The notes below the pieces were generated by a model. The model ran no database searches and was not told where the DNA came from. It saw nothing but the letters and a program-made list of their open reading frames with translations. 64,000 nucleotides of DNA, from NCBI RefSeq assembly GCF_008691045.1, contig NZ_VMSO01000002.1, positions 1-64,000 on the forward strand. The letters are read 5' to 3'. Below, piece by piece: positions 45,496 through 53,817 of this stretch; within the stretch, counting starts at the first letter, position 1; the number at the start of each line of letters is the position of its first letter. The translations under genes and the position numbers were made by a program. Source of the DNA: Mediterraneibacter catenae. GTDB lineage: Bacteria > Bacillota > Clostridia > Lachnospirales > Lachnospiraceae.

Positions 45496-47367
45496 CTGCT
45501 TCTCTTTCCATCTCAGAAGCAGTGCAGAGTTTATAATGACGAGAACGGAACCTGCATTATGTACCAGTGCCCCGACAACCGGATTAAGTATTCCTGTAAT
45601 TGCCAGAATAATGGCAACAAAGTTCAGTGTCATCGAGAATGTAAGGTTCAGACGGATCGTCGTCATCATCCTTTTGGCAAGCCGGAGAAGATGCGGGAGT
45701 TCCCGTATATCATCGTTTACCAGAGCGATGTCTGCCGCGTCTACGGCAATATCGCTTCCAATCTTGCCCATGGCGATGCCCACGCAGGCTTTTTTCAGCG
45801 CCGGCGCATCGTTGATGCCGTCTCCGATCATACAGACGGGCTGATTCTGCTGTTCATAAGAATCAATCCAGATCAATTTGTCTTCGGGCAGGCAGTTTGC
45901 GTGCATTTCACTGATATGGAGCTGTCGGGCGATATGTCCGGCAGCATTTTCATGGTCTCCCGTCAGAAGGACAGGAGTCACACCGCAGGCTTTTACAGCA
46001 TCTATCGTATCCGCAGCATTCTGACGCAGTGTATCAGAGAGAGCAATAAAGCCGGCGCTTCTGTTGTCCACTGCAAGGTAGATGACAGTACACCCTTTTT
46101 CAAGAAATATTTCAGCCTTTCCGATCATTTCCTCTGTGAGAGTAATATCGCTCTCAGCAAATAGTTCCAGATTTCCGGCAAACACTCTATGACTGTCTGT
46201 CAAAGCGCGCACGCCCCTGCCTGGCAGCATTTTGAAATCCTCCGGAGCTGTAGGTGCATTTTTCATTTCTTCTTTATAAGAATGGACAATGGCTTTTCCG
46301 AGAGGATGTTCAGAATTGAGTTCCGCACTGGCTGCATACGCATACAGATTACCCCATGACAGATCTTTCAGATAACTTACTACAGCGGTCACCTGCGGTG
46401 TGCCGTAAGTGAGTGTCCCCGTCTTATCAAATGTGATTTTTTTTACAGCAGCCAGCCGTTCCAGCGCATCCCCTTCGCGGACAAGAAAACCGTGTTTTGT
46501 AGCGTTCCCGATCGCTGCCATGATAGCAGTGGGAGTAGCAAGCACAAGGGCACATGGACAGAACACGACAAGAATTGTCACTGCCCGGATGATCTCACCG
46601 GAAATCAGCCATGTAAGCACTGCGGCGGTCAGCGCGATCACTACGATCCATGTAGCCCACCGATCCGCAAGACTTACGATCTTCGCCTTACCTGCATCCG
46701 CTGACTGTACCAGACGGATCATCCGCTGAATCGAACTGTCTTCCCCGACTTTTGACGCCTTCATCTCAAAGGCACCGAACTGGTTTACCGTACCGCTGGA
46801 TACTTCATCTCCGGGTCTTTTATCTACGGGAAGAGATTCCCCTGTCATGACCGCCTGATTGACAGACGTTTCGCCGGAAGTGATCACTCCGTCAACAGGG
46901 ATAGCCTCTCCGGGAAGGACACGCAGCAGATCACCTACATGAACATCCTCAGCAGGAATGATCTCTTCAGATGTGCCGGATATTCTCCGGGCCGTGCGGG
47001 GCGTCAGATGAACCAGTTTTTCGATCCCGGCCCGGGCCTTTGCCACGGTCAGATCCTCTAAGAGTGCTCCCAGCTGCATGATAAACGCGATTTCGCCGGC
47101 GGCGAAATCCTCTCCAATGATGATAGAAGCTATAAGCGCGATGGAGACAAGAACATCCGCTTTGATGTCAAAGGCCGTGACAAGTCCTATGACCGCCTCC
47201 ATGATGATCGGTATTCCGCACAAGATGATCGCAACCCATGCCATATCAAAAGAAAATGGGGAATATCCGAAGATGCTGAACAGAAGAGAAGCTCCGGACA
47301 GGATCAGAAAGATAATATCTCGTTTCAGGCCTCCCCATTCCATGATATCTTCAAGTTTCTTCATCAT
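45484..47367 (-). CDS. P1B-type heavy-metal-translocating ATPase
   Basis: A 627-residue metal pump. The actuator motif MTGESLPVDK, the membrane metal motif CPCALVLATPTAIMA, the phosphorylated Asp in DKTGTLTYG, the HPLGKAIV nucleotide site and GDGINDAPAL are all present. There is no N-terminal HMA or Cys-rich metal-binding domain. The last helix reads NAGSVLVIINSALLL, unlike the Met/Ser motif of typical copper pumps, so the metal is uncertain. The start is one of two adjacent ATG codons (47367 or 47364) behind AAGGAG. It has its own promoter with CsoR-type operators, and the sensor gene lies directly upstream. Confidence 0.87.
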   Translation of the reverse strand: MMKKLEDIMEWGGLKRDIIFLILSGASLLFSIFGYSPFSFDMAWVAIILCGIPIIMEAVIGLVTAFDIKADVLVSIALIASIIIGEDFAAGEIAFIMQLGALLEDLTVAKARAGIEKLVHLTPRTARRISGTSEEIIPAEDVHVGDLLRVLPGEAIPVDGVITSGETSVNQAVMTGESLPVDKRPGDEVSSGTVNQFGAFEMKASKVGEDSSIQRMIRLVQSADAGKAKIVSLADRWATWIVVIALTAAVLTWLISGEIIRAVTILVVFCPCALVLATPTAIMAAIGNATKHGFLVREGDALERLAAVKKITFDKTGTLTYGTPQVTAVVSYLKDLSWGNLYAYAASAELNSEHPLGKAIVHSYKEEMKNAPTAPEDFKMLPGRGVRALTDSHRVFAGNLELFAESDITLTEEMIGKAEIFLEKGCTVIYLAVDNRSAGFIALSDTLRQNAADTIDAVKACGVTPVLLTGDHENAAGHIARQLHISEMHANCLPEDKLIWIDSYEQQNQPVCMIGDGINDAPALKKACVGIAMGKIGSDIAVDAADIALVNDDIRELPHLLRLAKRMMTTIRLNLTFSMTLNFVAIILAITGILNPVVGALVHNAGSVLVIINSALLLRWKEKQKKR

Positions 47368-47396
47368 AATAATTATTCTCCTTGCAAACTCTCGAT

Positions 47397-47440
47397 TATA
47401 CCTATGAGGGTATAGGTACATTATATACCTATAGGGGTAT
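47397..47440. promoter_or_regulatory. Two CsoR-type operators
   Basis: TATACCTATGAGGGTATA (47397-47414) and TATACCTATAGGGGTAT (47424-47440) are near-identical dyads of the TACC...GGGTA type bound by CsoR proteins, 27 bases apart. The second covers the -10 region and spacer of the ATPase promoter; the first lies around the start point. Confidence 0.75.
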
Positions 47441-47450
47441 GGGTTGTCAA
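47422..47450 (-). promoter_or_regulatory. Promoter of the metal ATPase gene
   Basis: On the minus strand a consensus TTGACA (47445-47450) and TATATA (47422-47427) are 17 bases apart; TATAAT at 47420-47425 gives 19. The CsoR dyad occupies the spacer and -10, so repression by promoter occlusion is expected. Confidence 0.75.
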
Positions 47451-47512
47451 TAAAAGCGAAGAAAAACACACAAAAGCTGAGAAAAATTCTCGAATACTCT
47501 TGTGCGCCGGGG

Positions 47513-47788
47513 TTATTTCATATTTGCAAACCGTTCTACTGCTTTCGTAAAGTTAGCGATCGTCTGGTCTACATCTCCGTGTTCAATACCATCGCGTACA
47601 CAATGGTTGATGTGCCCTTCAAGGACGATCTGCCCCACTTTATGCAAGGCGGATTTTGCCGCATTTATCTGTGAAAGGATGTCTTCACAGGGAATGTCTT
47701 CGTCGATCATCCGATCGATTGCCTGCACCTGTCCGATGATTTTTTTCAGACGTCGGTGCAGATTGTCGGAATCCATACACTGTTTCAT
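47513..47788 (-). CDS. csoR: CsoR/RcnR-family metal-sensing repressor
   Basis: A 91-residue all-helical repressor (HRRLKKIIGQVQAIDRMIDEDIPCEDILSQI). The metal triad Cys34, His59 and Cys63 has the same spacing as the Cu(I) ligands of CsoR. Copper would release it from DNA and allow expression of the downstream ATPase. The start has AAGGAGG upstream. It has its own consensus-like promoter, while the ATPase has a second, operator-controlled one. Confidence 0.9.
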   Translation of the reverse strand: MKQCMDSDNLHRRLKKIIGQVQAIDRMIDEDIPCEDILSQINAAKSALHKVGQIVLEGHINHCVRDGIEHGDVDQTIANFTKAVERFANMK

Positions 47789-47816
47789 AGTCAGTCCTCC
47801 TTGGTTATTTGTTGTT

Positions 47817-47845
47817 ATTATCGTTTAAACACAAATTTTTGTCAA
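47817..47845 (-). promoter_or_regulatory. Promoter of csoR
   Basis: TTGACA (47840-47845) and GATAAT (47817-47822) on the minus strand are separated by 17 bases. I see no CsoR dyad here, so csoR may be expressed constitutively. Confidence 0.75.
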
Positions 47846-47856
47846 CTTTATCCGTA

Positions 47857-47932
47857 GAAATATAAGTTCAGGCCGCGCCATTCGGAAAACAATGGCTGGA
47901 AATATAAGCTCAGCCCGCGCCATTCGGAAAAC
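47857..47932. repeat. Tandem 34-base repeat, period 42
   Basis: Two 34-base copies (47857-47890 and 47899-47932) differ at only two positions and are separated by AATGGCTG. The unit is the right-hand end of the longer dispersed repeat described for 47899-47988. Confidence 0.85.
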
Positions 47933-47988
47933 CGCACTGGCGTGCTTACTGCGGCTGCACCGCTGTTTTCCTTATATACAGGCGCTCA
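47899..47988 (-). repeat. Dispersed intergenic repeat, copy A
   Basis: Read on the minus strand, this 90-base block aligns with 59276-59365 on the plus strand, with about 62 of 77 identical positions outside a short variable loop. Conserved parts include TGAGCGCCTG, AGCCGCAGT, the stem GCAC/GTGC and CGAATGGCGCG. Confidence 0.75.
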
Positions 47989-48087
47989 TCTCATCTGCAG
48001 ATCGTTCTCCAGATCCTTATGCAAGCATAAATCTGTCGAATGACCTGCAGATGGCTGAACTGTCGGCATAAAAATAAAAAACACATG
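47989..48087. other. Non-coding stretch before the ldh promoter
   Basis: It holds short dyads (ATCTGCAGAT near 47992, TTATGC/GCATAA near 48022) and a second CTGCAGATGG. I see no gene or recognisable RNA. Confidence 0.4.
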
Positions 48088-48105
48088 TTGTCAAATTATT
48101 AACAA
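48088..48105. promoter_or_regulatory. Probable Rex operator over the -35 box
   Basis: TTGTCAAATTATTAACAA matches the Rex consensus TTGTTAA-N4-TTAACAA at all but one position. Rex represses fermentation genes when NADH is low relative to NAD+. Its position over the -35 box fits repression. Confidence 0.65.
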
Positions 48106-48116
48106 TGTGATATGAT
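48088..48116 (+). promoter_or_regulatory. Promoter of the ldh-hdr-flx-frd operon
   Basis: TTGTCA (48088-48093) and TATGAT (48111-48116) are separated by exactly 17 bases. The start point should be near 48123, giving a leader of about 155 bases before ldh. Confidence 0.8.
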
Positions 48117-48277
48117 AGAAAAAGCGAAATCTGATTAATGAAGCAAGGAGTCACAACCGATGTAGAATGATATGTTAGATAAGAACAACATTTAAAGCTA
48201 CAATGACAACGAGGTTATTGATCACGATTTCTTTTTTATTTTCAGAAAAAATTATAAAGAAAGGCAGAGGAGAAACT

Positions 48278-49225
48278 ATGAGCAGCAAAATTACTATCAT
48301 CGGCGCCGGAAGTGTCGGAGCTACAATCGCGTACAAGCTTTCCTATGAGGACTTCGCATCCGAGATCGTTATGATCGACATTAATAAGGAGAAAGTCGAA
48401 GGCGAAGTTATGGACATCGAGCAGGGCACATGTTTCAGAAGCCCGATTTCCATCATTGCAGGCGATTATGAGGATGCCAAAGGTTCTGATATCGTTATTA
48501 TCACATCCGGCATTGCGCGTAAGCCGGGTCAGACAAGAATTGAGCTTGCGCAGACAAATGTCAATATTATCAAATCTATCACACCGGAGATCGTAAAAGC
48601 AGCACCGGATGCTAAATATATCATCGTAAGCAACCCGGTTGACGTTCTGACTTATGTATTCACAAAGATCTCAGGACTTCCGGAAAACCAGATCATCGGA
48701 TCGGGAACACTGCTGGATACAGCACGTCTCCGCTACGGTCTGTCCAGACATTTCAACGTTGCACAGAAAAATATTCATGCTTATGTATACGGCGAGCACG
48801 GCGATTCTTCCTTCGTTCCGTGGTCAGGAGCTAATATTGCAAGTATGCCGATCGATGACTACTACAAGGCAATGAAAGATCTCGGAGCAGACCTTACAGA
48901 GCTTGACAAGCCGGCTATGGAAGAGTATGTGCACAAATCAGGCGGCCAGGTAATCGCTAAGAAAGGGGCTACTTTCTATGCAGTAGCTGTATCTGTCGTT
49001 GAACTGTGCAATCTGGTGCTTGCAGCTTCGGATTCTGTTGCGACAGTATCTTCTATGATGCACGGAGAGTATGGTGTGGATGACGTATGTTTAAGCGTGC
49101 TTTCACTGGTAGGACCGAACGGAGTACAGGGTAAGGTTCCAATGCACCTGACAGACGAAGAAGTAGAGAGACTTCAGGCAAGTGCAAATAAACTTAAAGA
49201 AGTAATCGCTCAGTTAGATATCTAA
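48278..49225 (+). CDS. ldh: NAD-dependent L-lactate dehydrogenase
   Basis: A 315-residue enzyme interconverting pyruvate/NADH and L-lactate/NAD+. The NAD fold is ITIIGAGSVGATIAYKL at residues 5-21. The substrate-specificity loop reads ARKPGQTRIEL: Gln at the key position marks lactate rather than malate dehydrogenase. SNPVDVLTYV, DTARLRYGLS and YVYGEHGDSSFVPWSG carry the catalytic Asp, Arg and His. AGAGGAG precedes the ATG at 48278; an earlier in-frame ATG has no ribosome site. It is the first gene of the redox operon, with 14 bases to hdrB. Confidence 0.94.
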   Translation: MSSKITIIGAGSVGATIAYKLSYEDFASEIVMIDINKEKVEGEVMDIEQGTCFRSPISIIAGDYEDAKGSDIVIITSGIARKPGQTRIELAQTNVNIIKSITPEIVKAAPDAKYIIVSNPVDVLTYVFTKISGLPENQIIGSGTLLDTARLRYGLSRHFNVAQKNIHAYVYGEHGDSSFVPWSGANIASMPIDDYYKAMKDLGADLTELDKPAMEEYVHKSGGQVIAKKGATFYAVAVSVVELCNLVLAASDSVATVSSMMHGEYGVDDVCLSVLSLVGPNGVQGKVPMHLTDEEVERLQASANKLKEVIAQLDI

Positions 49226-49239
49226 AGGAGGTAAACACT

Positions 49240-50037
49240 ATGAAATACAGCTATTTCCCCGGCTGTACGCTGAAGAACAAAGCAGTGGATCTGGATCACT
49301 ATGCCAGAGTGTCCGCAGAGGCTTTGGGCTTTGAGCTGGAAGAGATCAGCGAGTGGCAGTGCTGCGGCGGAGTATATCCGCTCGGCACGGACGAGATTGC
49401 GACAAAGCTTGCTTCCGTACGTGCGCTCAATGATGCAAAAGAGCACGGACAGGATCTTGTCACAGTCTGTTCAGCCTGTCATCACGTGATCAAAAGGGTA
49501 AATGATGACATGAAAAATGTCGATGATATCCGCACAAGGGCGAACAACTATATGAAACTCGACGAGCCATATGCCGGAGAGACAACAGTACTTCACTATC
49601 TTGAGGTACTCCGTGACCGGGTAGGATTCGACGAACTGAAGAAAAAAGTTGTAAAACCACTCACAGGAAAAAAGATCGGCGCTTATTACGGCTGCCTTCT
49701 TCTCCGTCCGGGCAAACTGATGGCTTTTGACGATCCGGAAAATCCGACGATCATGGAGGATTTCATCCGTGCCATTGGAGCGGAGCCTGTAATCTATCCT
49801 TACAGAAACGAGTGCTGCGGCGGATACATATCTCTGAAGGAAGAGGACATGTCCAAAAACATGTGCCGTAAGATTGAGGAGAGCGCGGCAGGTTTCGGCG
49901 CTGATATGCTGATCACAGCCTGTCCGCTGTGTATGTACAATCTGAACAAGAACAACGGCGGCAATCTGCCGGTATACTATTTCACAGAGCTTCTGGCAGA
50001 AGCGCTGGGACTTAAAGAGGAGGTGGATGAACAGTGA
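49240..50037 (+). CDS. hdrB: HdrB-like heterodisulfide reductase subunit (two CCG domains)
   Basis: A 265-residue protein with two complete CCG cysteine motifs. The first has Cys9, Cys41-Cys42-Gly and Cys77/Cys80; the second Cys152, Cys192-Cys193-Gly and Cys228/Cys231. In methanogen HdrB these bind two noncubane [4Fe-4S] clusters that cleave a disulfide. Here methanogen coenzymes are not expected, so it may serve an unknown thiol/disulfide or relay electrons to the fumarate reductase subunits further on. No membrane segment. Its stop overlaps the start of hdrC. Confidence 0.9.
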   Translation: MKYSYFPGCTLKNKAVDLDHYARVSAEALGFELEEISEWQCCGGVYPLGTDEIATKLASVRALNDAKEHGQDLVTVCSACHHVIKRVNDDMKNVDDIRTRANNYMKLDEPYAGETTVLHYLEVLRDRVGFDELKKKVVKPLTGKKIGAYYGCLLLRPGKLMAFDDPENPTIMEDFIRAIGAEPVIYPYRNECCGGYISLKEEDMSKNMCRKIEESAAGFGADMLITACPLCMYNLNKNNGGNLPVYYFTELLAEALGLKEEVDEQ

Positions 50038-50423
50038 AAACAGAACACAGTCGCGCAGAGATGATCAAAGAGATCAGCGGCGTGAATCCGCTGAAATGTA
50101 TGAAATGCGGTAAATGTTCCGCTTCCTGTCCCTCCTATAATGAGATGGATATCAAACCGCACCAGTTTGTCTCCTATGTGATCAACGAGGATATTGAGTC
50201 ACTGGTCAAATCAAAATCTCTCTGGAAATGCCTTTCCTGTTTTGCCTGTGTAGAGAGATGCCCGCGTGACGTAAAGCCGGGCAAGCTGATCGACGCTGCA
50301 AGACAGATCGTTGTGCGTGAGAGAGGACAGAACTATCTGCTGGCGGACGAGATCCCGGAACTGATCGATCCCGATACACCGCAGCAGCTTCTCGTAAGTG
50401 CACTCAGAAGATACAGGAGGTGA
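50034..50423 (+). CDS. hdrC: HdrC-like ferredoxin subunit
   Basis: A 129-residue soluble protein with two [4Fe-4S] motifs, CMKCGKCSASCPSYNEM near residue 19 and CLSCFACVERCPRDVKPGKL near residue 63. It links HdrA and HdrB electrically in soluble HdrABC complexes. It starts at a GTG that overlaps the hdrB stop, with GAGGAGG just upstream, so translation is coupled. No membrane helix. Confidence 0.9.
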   Translation: MKTEHSRAEMIKEISGVNPLKCMKCGKCSASCPSYNEMDIKPHQFVSYVINEDIESLVKSKSLWKCLSCFACVERCPRDVKPGKLIDAARQIVVRERGQNYLLADEIPELIDPDTPQQLLVSALRRYRR

Positions 50424-50429
50424 TAACAG

Positions 50430-52418
50430 GTGCAGAGGATAGGAGTATTTGTCTGCCACTGCGGATCTAATATCGCAGCTACGGTAGACGTAAAGAAAGT
50501 CGCTGAGATGGCGCTCCACGAGCCGGGAGTTGTTCATGCCGAGGACTATCAGTACATGTGTTCTGAGGCAGGGCAGGAGCTGATCCACAAGGCGATCAAA
50601 GAGAAACATCTGACCGGACTTGTCGTCTGTTCATGTTCTCCGCGTATGCACGAGACGACATTCAGAAATGCAGCGGAGAGAGCGGGACTTAACCCGTATA
50701 TGGTGGAGATCGCAAACATCCGTGAGCACTGTTCCTGGATCCATAAGGATATGGAAGAGGCGACGGAAAAGGCAGTCATCCTGATGCGTGCGGCAGTTGC
50801 GAAAGTAAACTTAAACGCACCGCTGAAACCGGGCGAGAGCCGTGTTACAAAGAGAGCGCTTGTGATCGGCGGCGGTATCGCAGGTATCCAGACAGCGCTC
50901 GATATCGCAGAGGCAGGATATCCGGTTGATATCGTGGAGAAGACCCCGAGTATCGGAGGAAGGATGTCGCAGCTCGACAAGACATTCCCGACACTGGACT
51001 GTTCATCCTGTATCCTGACGCCGAAGATGGGAGAAGTAAACGCCCATCCGCTCATCAATATCTATACATATAGTGAAGTAGAGAGCGTATCCGGTTTCGT
51101 GGGAGATTTCACAGTTGAGATCCGCAAGAAAGCAAGAAGCGTCGATATGAATAAATGTACGGGCTGCGGCGTATGTCAGGAGAAATGTCCGAGCAAGAAG
51201 ACGCCGAGCGAATTCAACCGCGGCCTGAATACAAGAAGTGCCATCTACACACCGTTTGCACAGGCGGTTCCGAACGTTCCGGTTATTGACCGTGATGCCT
51301 GCATCAAGTTCAAGACAGGAAAATGCGGTATCTGTTCGAAAGTGTGCCAGGCTGGCGCTATCGACTATGATCAGATCGACGAGATCGTTACAGAGAAATA
51401 CGGCGCGATCGTTGTCGCTACAGGATTCGACATGATCAAGCTTGACAAATATGATGAGTATGCATACAGCCAGAGCAAGGATGTCATCACATCTCTCGAG
51501 CTGGAGCGTATCATGAACGCTGCAGGACCGACAGGCGGACATCTGGAGCGTCTCTCCGACGGAAAGGCTCCGAAGGAGATCGTATTTATCCAGTGCGTGG
51601 GAAGCCGCTGCGCGGACGACAGGGGCAAGAGCTACTGTTCAAAAGTCTGCTGTATGTACACTGCAAAACACGCGATGCTCATCCGCGACAAATATCCGGA
51701 TACAAATGTGACGGTATTCTACATTGATGTGAGAACACCGGGCAAGAACTTCGATGAGTTCTACCGCAGAGCAGTAGAAGACTACGGTGTAAACTACATC
51801 AAAGGACAGGTCGGAAAAGTCATTCCACAGCCGAACGGAAAGCTGCTCGTACAGGGCGCTGACCTGATCGACAACAAACAGATCTTAAAAGAGGCTGATA
51901 TGGTTGTCCTTGCTGCTGCGATCGAGCCGAACCCGGATGTAAGAAAGATCGCTACTATGCTGACAGCAAGTATCGATACGAACAACTTCCTCACAGAAGC
52001 TCACGCGAAGCTTCGTCCGGTAGAGTCACCGACAGCCGGTATCTTCCTTTCCGGTGTATGCCAGGGACCGAAAGATATTCCGGAGACTGTATCTCAGGCA
52101 GGAGCTGCCGCTGTAAAGGCGATCGGACTTCTCGCCAAAGATAAACTGCTGACCAATCCGTGTACGGCACATTCCGACGAGCTGATGTGTAACGGATGCT
52201 CCCAGTGTGCGAATGTCTGCCCGTACGGAGCGATCACCTATGAAGATAAAGAGGTGAACGATCACGGAATCCGTGAGACAAGACGTATTGCGGTTGTAAA
52301 CGATGCGCTTTGTCAGGGATGCGGCGCTTGTACCGTAACATGTCCGTCCGGAGCAATGGACCTGCAGGGATTCTCGAACAGACAGATTCTAGCGGAGGTG
52401 GATGCGATATGTCTATAG
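50430..52418 (+). CDS. hdrA: HdrA-like FAD and iron-sulfur subunit
   Basis: A 662-residue flavoprotein. It opens with GVFVCHCGSNI (Cys9, Cys11). The FAD/thioredoxin-reductase fold is at residues ~142-170 (ALVIGGGIAGIQTALDIAEAG). Cys motifs follow: CSSCILTPKM, CTGCGVCQEKCPSKK (from residue 243), CGICSKVCQAGAI and CVGSRCADDRG with YCSKVCCMYTAKHA. Two C-terminal ferredoxin clusters close the chain (CNGCSQCANVCPYGAIT and CQGCGACTVTCPSGAMD). HdrA is the flavin-bifurcating hub in characterised HdrABC complexes. It starts at a GTG behind AGGAGG. Confidence 0.93.
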   Translation: MQRIGVFVCHCGSNIAATVDVKKVAEMALHEPGVVHAEDYQYMCSEAGQELIHKAIKEKHLTGLVVCSCSPRMHETTFRNAAERAGLNPYMVEIANIREHCSWIHKDMEEATEKAVILMRAAVAKVNLNAPLKPGESRVTKRALVIGGGIAGIQTALDIAEAGYPVDIVEKTPSIGGRMSQLDKTFPTLDCSSCILTPKMGEVNAHPLINIYTYSEVESVSGFVGDFTVEIRKKARSVDMNKCTGCGVCQEKCPSKKTPSEFNRGLNTRSAIYTPFAQAVPNVPVIDRDACIKFKTGKCGICSKVCQAGAIDYDQIDEIVTEKYGAIVVATGFDMIKLDKYDEYAYSQSKDVITSLELERIMNAAGPTGGHLERLSDGKAPKEIVFIQCVGSRCADDRGKSYCSKVCCMYTAKHAMLIRDKYPDTNVTVFYIDVRTPGKNFDEFYRRAVEDYGVNYIKGQVGKVIPQPNGKLLVQGADLIDNKQILKEADMVVLAAAIEPNPDVRKIATMLTASIDTNNFLTEAHAKLRPVESPTAGIFLSGVCQGPKDIPETVSQAGAAAVKAIGLLAKDKLLTNPCTAHSDELMCNGCSQCANVCPYGAITYEDKEVNDHGIRETRRIAVVNDALCQGCGACTVTCPSGAMDLQGFSNRQILAEVDAICL

Positions 52419-52852
52419 AAAAGAATGAAGAATTCAGACCAAAGATTGTGGCGTTCTGCTGTAACTGGTGCAGCTACGCCGGAGCGGATCTCGCGGGAAG
52501 CAGCCGTATGACCTACTCGGCGGACGTCAAGATCATCCGCGTTCCCTGCTCCTGCCGTGTCAACCCGATGTTTATTTTAAGAGCGTTTGAAAGGGGAGCG
52601 GACGGCGTTATCATGTGCGGTTGCCATCCGGGAGACTGCCATTATACTTCCGGTAACTTCTACGCAAGAAGACGTATGACCCTTCTCTTCTCCATGCTTG
52701 ATTACATCGGAGTGGAAAACGGCCGTACCCGTGTGGAGTGGGTATCAGCCGCAGAGGGGGCGAAGTTCTCACAGACAATGCATGAGTTTGTGGACAAGAT
52801 CACATCCCTCGGCAAAAACGTAAGATTGGAGGATTTAAGATGCAGGAATTAA
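52409..52852 (+). CDS. flxD: MvhD/FlxD-type iron-sulfur protein
   Basis: A 147-residue protein matching the MvhD family: VAFCCNWCSYAGADLAGSSRM, VPCSCRVNPMFILRAFERGADGVIMCGCHPGDCHY. It binds a [2Fe-2S] cluster and docks electron-donor modules onto HdrA. In hydrogenase-linked systems the donor is MvhAG; here the Flx proteins downstream take that place. The ATG overlaps the hdrA stop by ten bases and has GGAGGTGG upstream. Confidence 0.9.
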   Translation: MSIEKNEEFRPKIVAFCCNWCSYAGADLAGSSRMTYSADVKIIRVPCSCRVNPMFILRAFERGADGVIMCGCHPGDCHYTSGNFYARRRMTLLFSMLDYIGVENGRTRVEWVSAAEGAKFSQTMHEFVDKITSLGKNVRLEDLRCRN

Positions 52853-53814
52853 TCAACCGCGCAAAAGAGCTTCTGGCCGACGGAACTGTGGCAAGAGTGC
52901 TCGGATGGAAAGCCGGGGACCTGCCTTACAATCCGGAACCGGCTTACTTTGAGAAAGAAGAAGACTTTGCGGATTTCGTATATAACGGATTCTGCGGAGC
53001 AAACTTAAGCAAATATATGATCGAGGCTTCCAAACTGGAAGGCAAGACGCTTGTATGCTTAAAACCATGTGATACATACAGCTTCCAGGAGCTGATGAAA
53101 GAGCACCGTGTGGACAGAGATAAAGCGTATATCATCGGTGTGGGATGCAAAGGAAAGCTTGACATCGAGAAGATCAAAGCTATGGGGATCAAAGGTATCA
53201 AGAGTATCTCCGGTGCAGAGATCGAAGACGAGGCAGAGACGCTTACGATCGATACGATCTATGGAGAGAAGAGCTGTGCGTACACAGACGCTATGCTTGA
53301 GAGATGCCATGTATGCAAGGGCAAAGACCACATGGTATTTGACGAGATCATCGGCGAGTCCAAAGAGACAAAAGACGCAGACAGATTTGCAGAAGTAGAA
53401 AGAATAGAAGCTATGAGCCCGGAGGAGAAATTCGCTTTCTTCCAGAAGGAACTGAGCAAATGTATCCGCTGCAATGCCTGCCGTAACGTATGTCCGGCCT
53501 GCTCCTGCCGCAAGTGTGTGTTCGACAGCAACAAGTTCGACAGCGCGCAGAAGGCAAACGTTGATTCCTTCGAGGAAAAGATGTTCCATATTATCCGTGC
53601 TTTCCACGTTGCAGGAAGATGTACGGACTGTGGCGAGTGCAGCAGAGTCTGTCCTCAGGGAATCAGACTGCATCTGTTCAACCGCAAATTTATCAAAGAT
53701 ATCAACGAGCTCTACGGAGAATACCAGGCAGGTGCTGATCTGGAGCCGAGAACTCCGCTCACCAACTATGAGTTTGACGACGCAGAGCCGGGAATTGTGG
53801 CAGAAAGGGGATAA
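52840..53814 (+). CDS. flxB: FlxB-like iron-sulfur protein with FrhB-type domain
   Basis: A 324-residue protein. The N-terminal ~190 residues resemble the FrhB/FdhB-type domain (FVYNGFCGANLSKYMIEA, VCLKPCDTYSFQELMKEH, CHVCKGKDHMVFDEIIG). Two [4Fe-4S] motifs follow, CIRCNACRNVCPACSCRKC and CTDCGECSRVCPQGI. It overlaps flxD by 13 bases. In Flx modules such proteins pass electrons between the NADH-oxidising FlxA and HdrA. Assignment of B versus C within the module is by resemblance. Confidence 0.8.
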   Translation: MQELINRAKELLADGTVARVLGWKAGDLPYNPEPAYFEKEEDFADFVYNGFCGANLSKYMIEASKLEGKTLVCLKPCDTYSFQELMKEHRVDRDKAYIIGVGCKGKLDIEKIKAMGIKGIKSISGAEIEDEAETLTIDTIYGEKSCAYTDAMLERCHVCKGKDHMVFDEIIGESKETKDADRFAEVERIEAMSPEEKFAFFQKELSKCIRCNACRNVCPACSCRKCVFDSNKFDSAQKANVDSFEEKMFHIIRAFHVAGRCTDCGECSRVCPQGIRLHLFNRKFIKDINELYGEYQAGADLEPRTPLTNYEFDDAEPGIVAERG

Positions 53815-53817
53815 TGT

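Noticed and set aside
47857-47932. CRISPR-like array
   Set aside because: Only two units with an 8-base spacer, no cas genes, and the unit belongs to a longer dispersed repeat.
48278-49225. Malate dehydrogenase
   Set aside because: The specificity loop has Gln (RKPGQTR) rather than the Arg expected for malate, despite the fumarase genes downstream.
49240-52852. Methanogen-type CoM-S-S-CoB reductase or hydrogenase complex
   Set aside because: No hydrogenase large or small subunit is present and the gene content is bacterial; Flx and Frd genes replace those partners.
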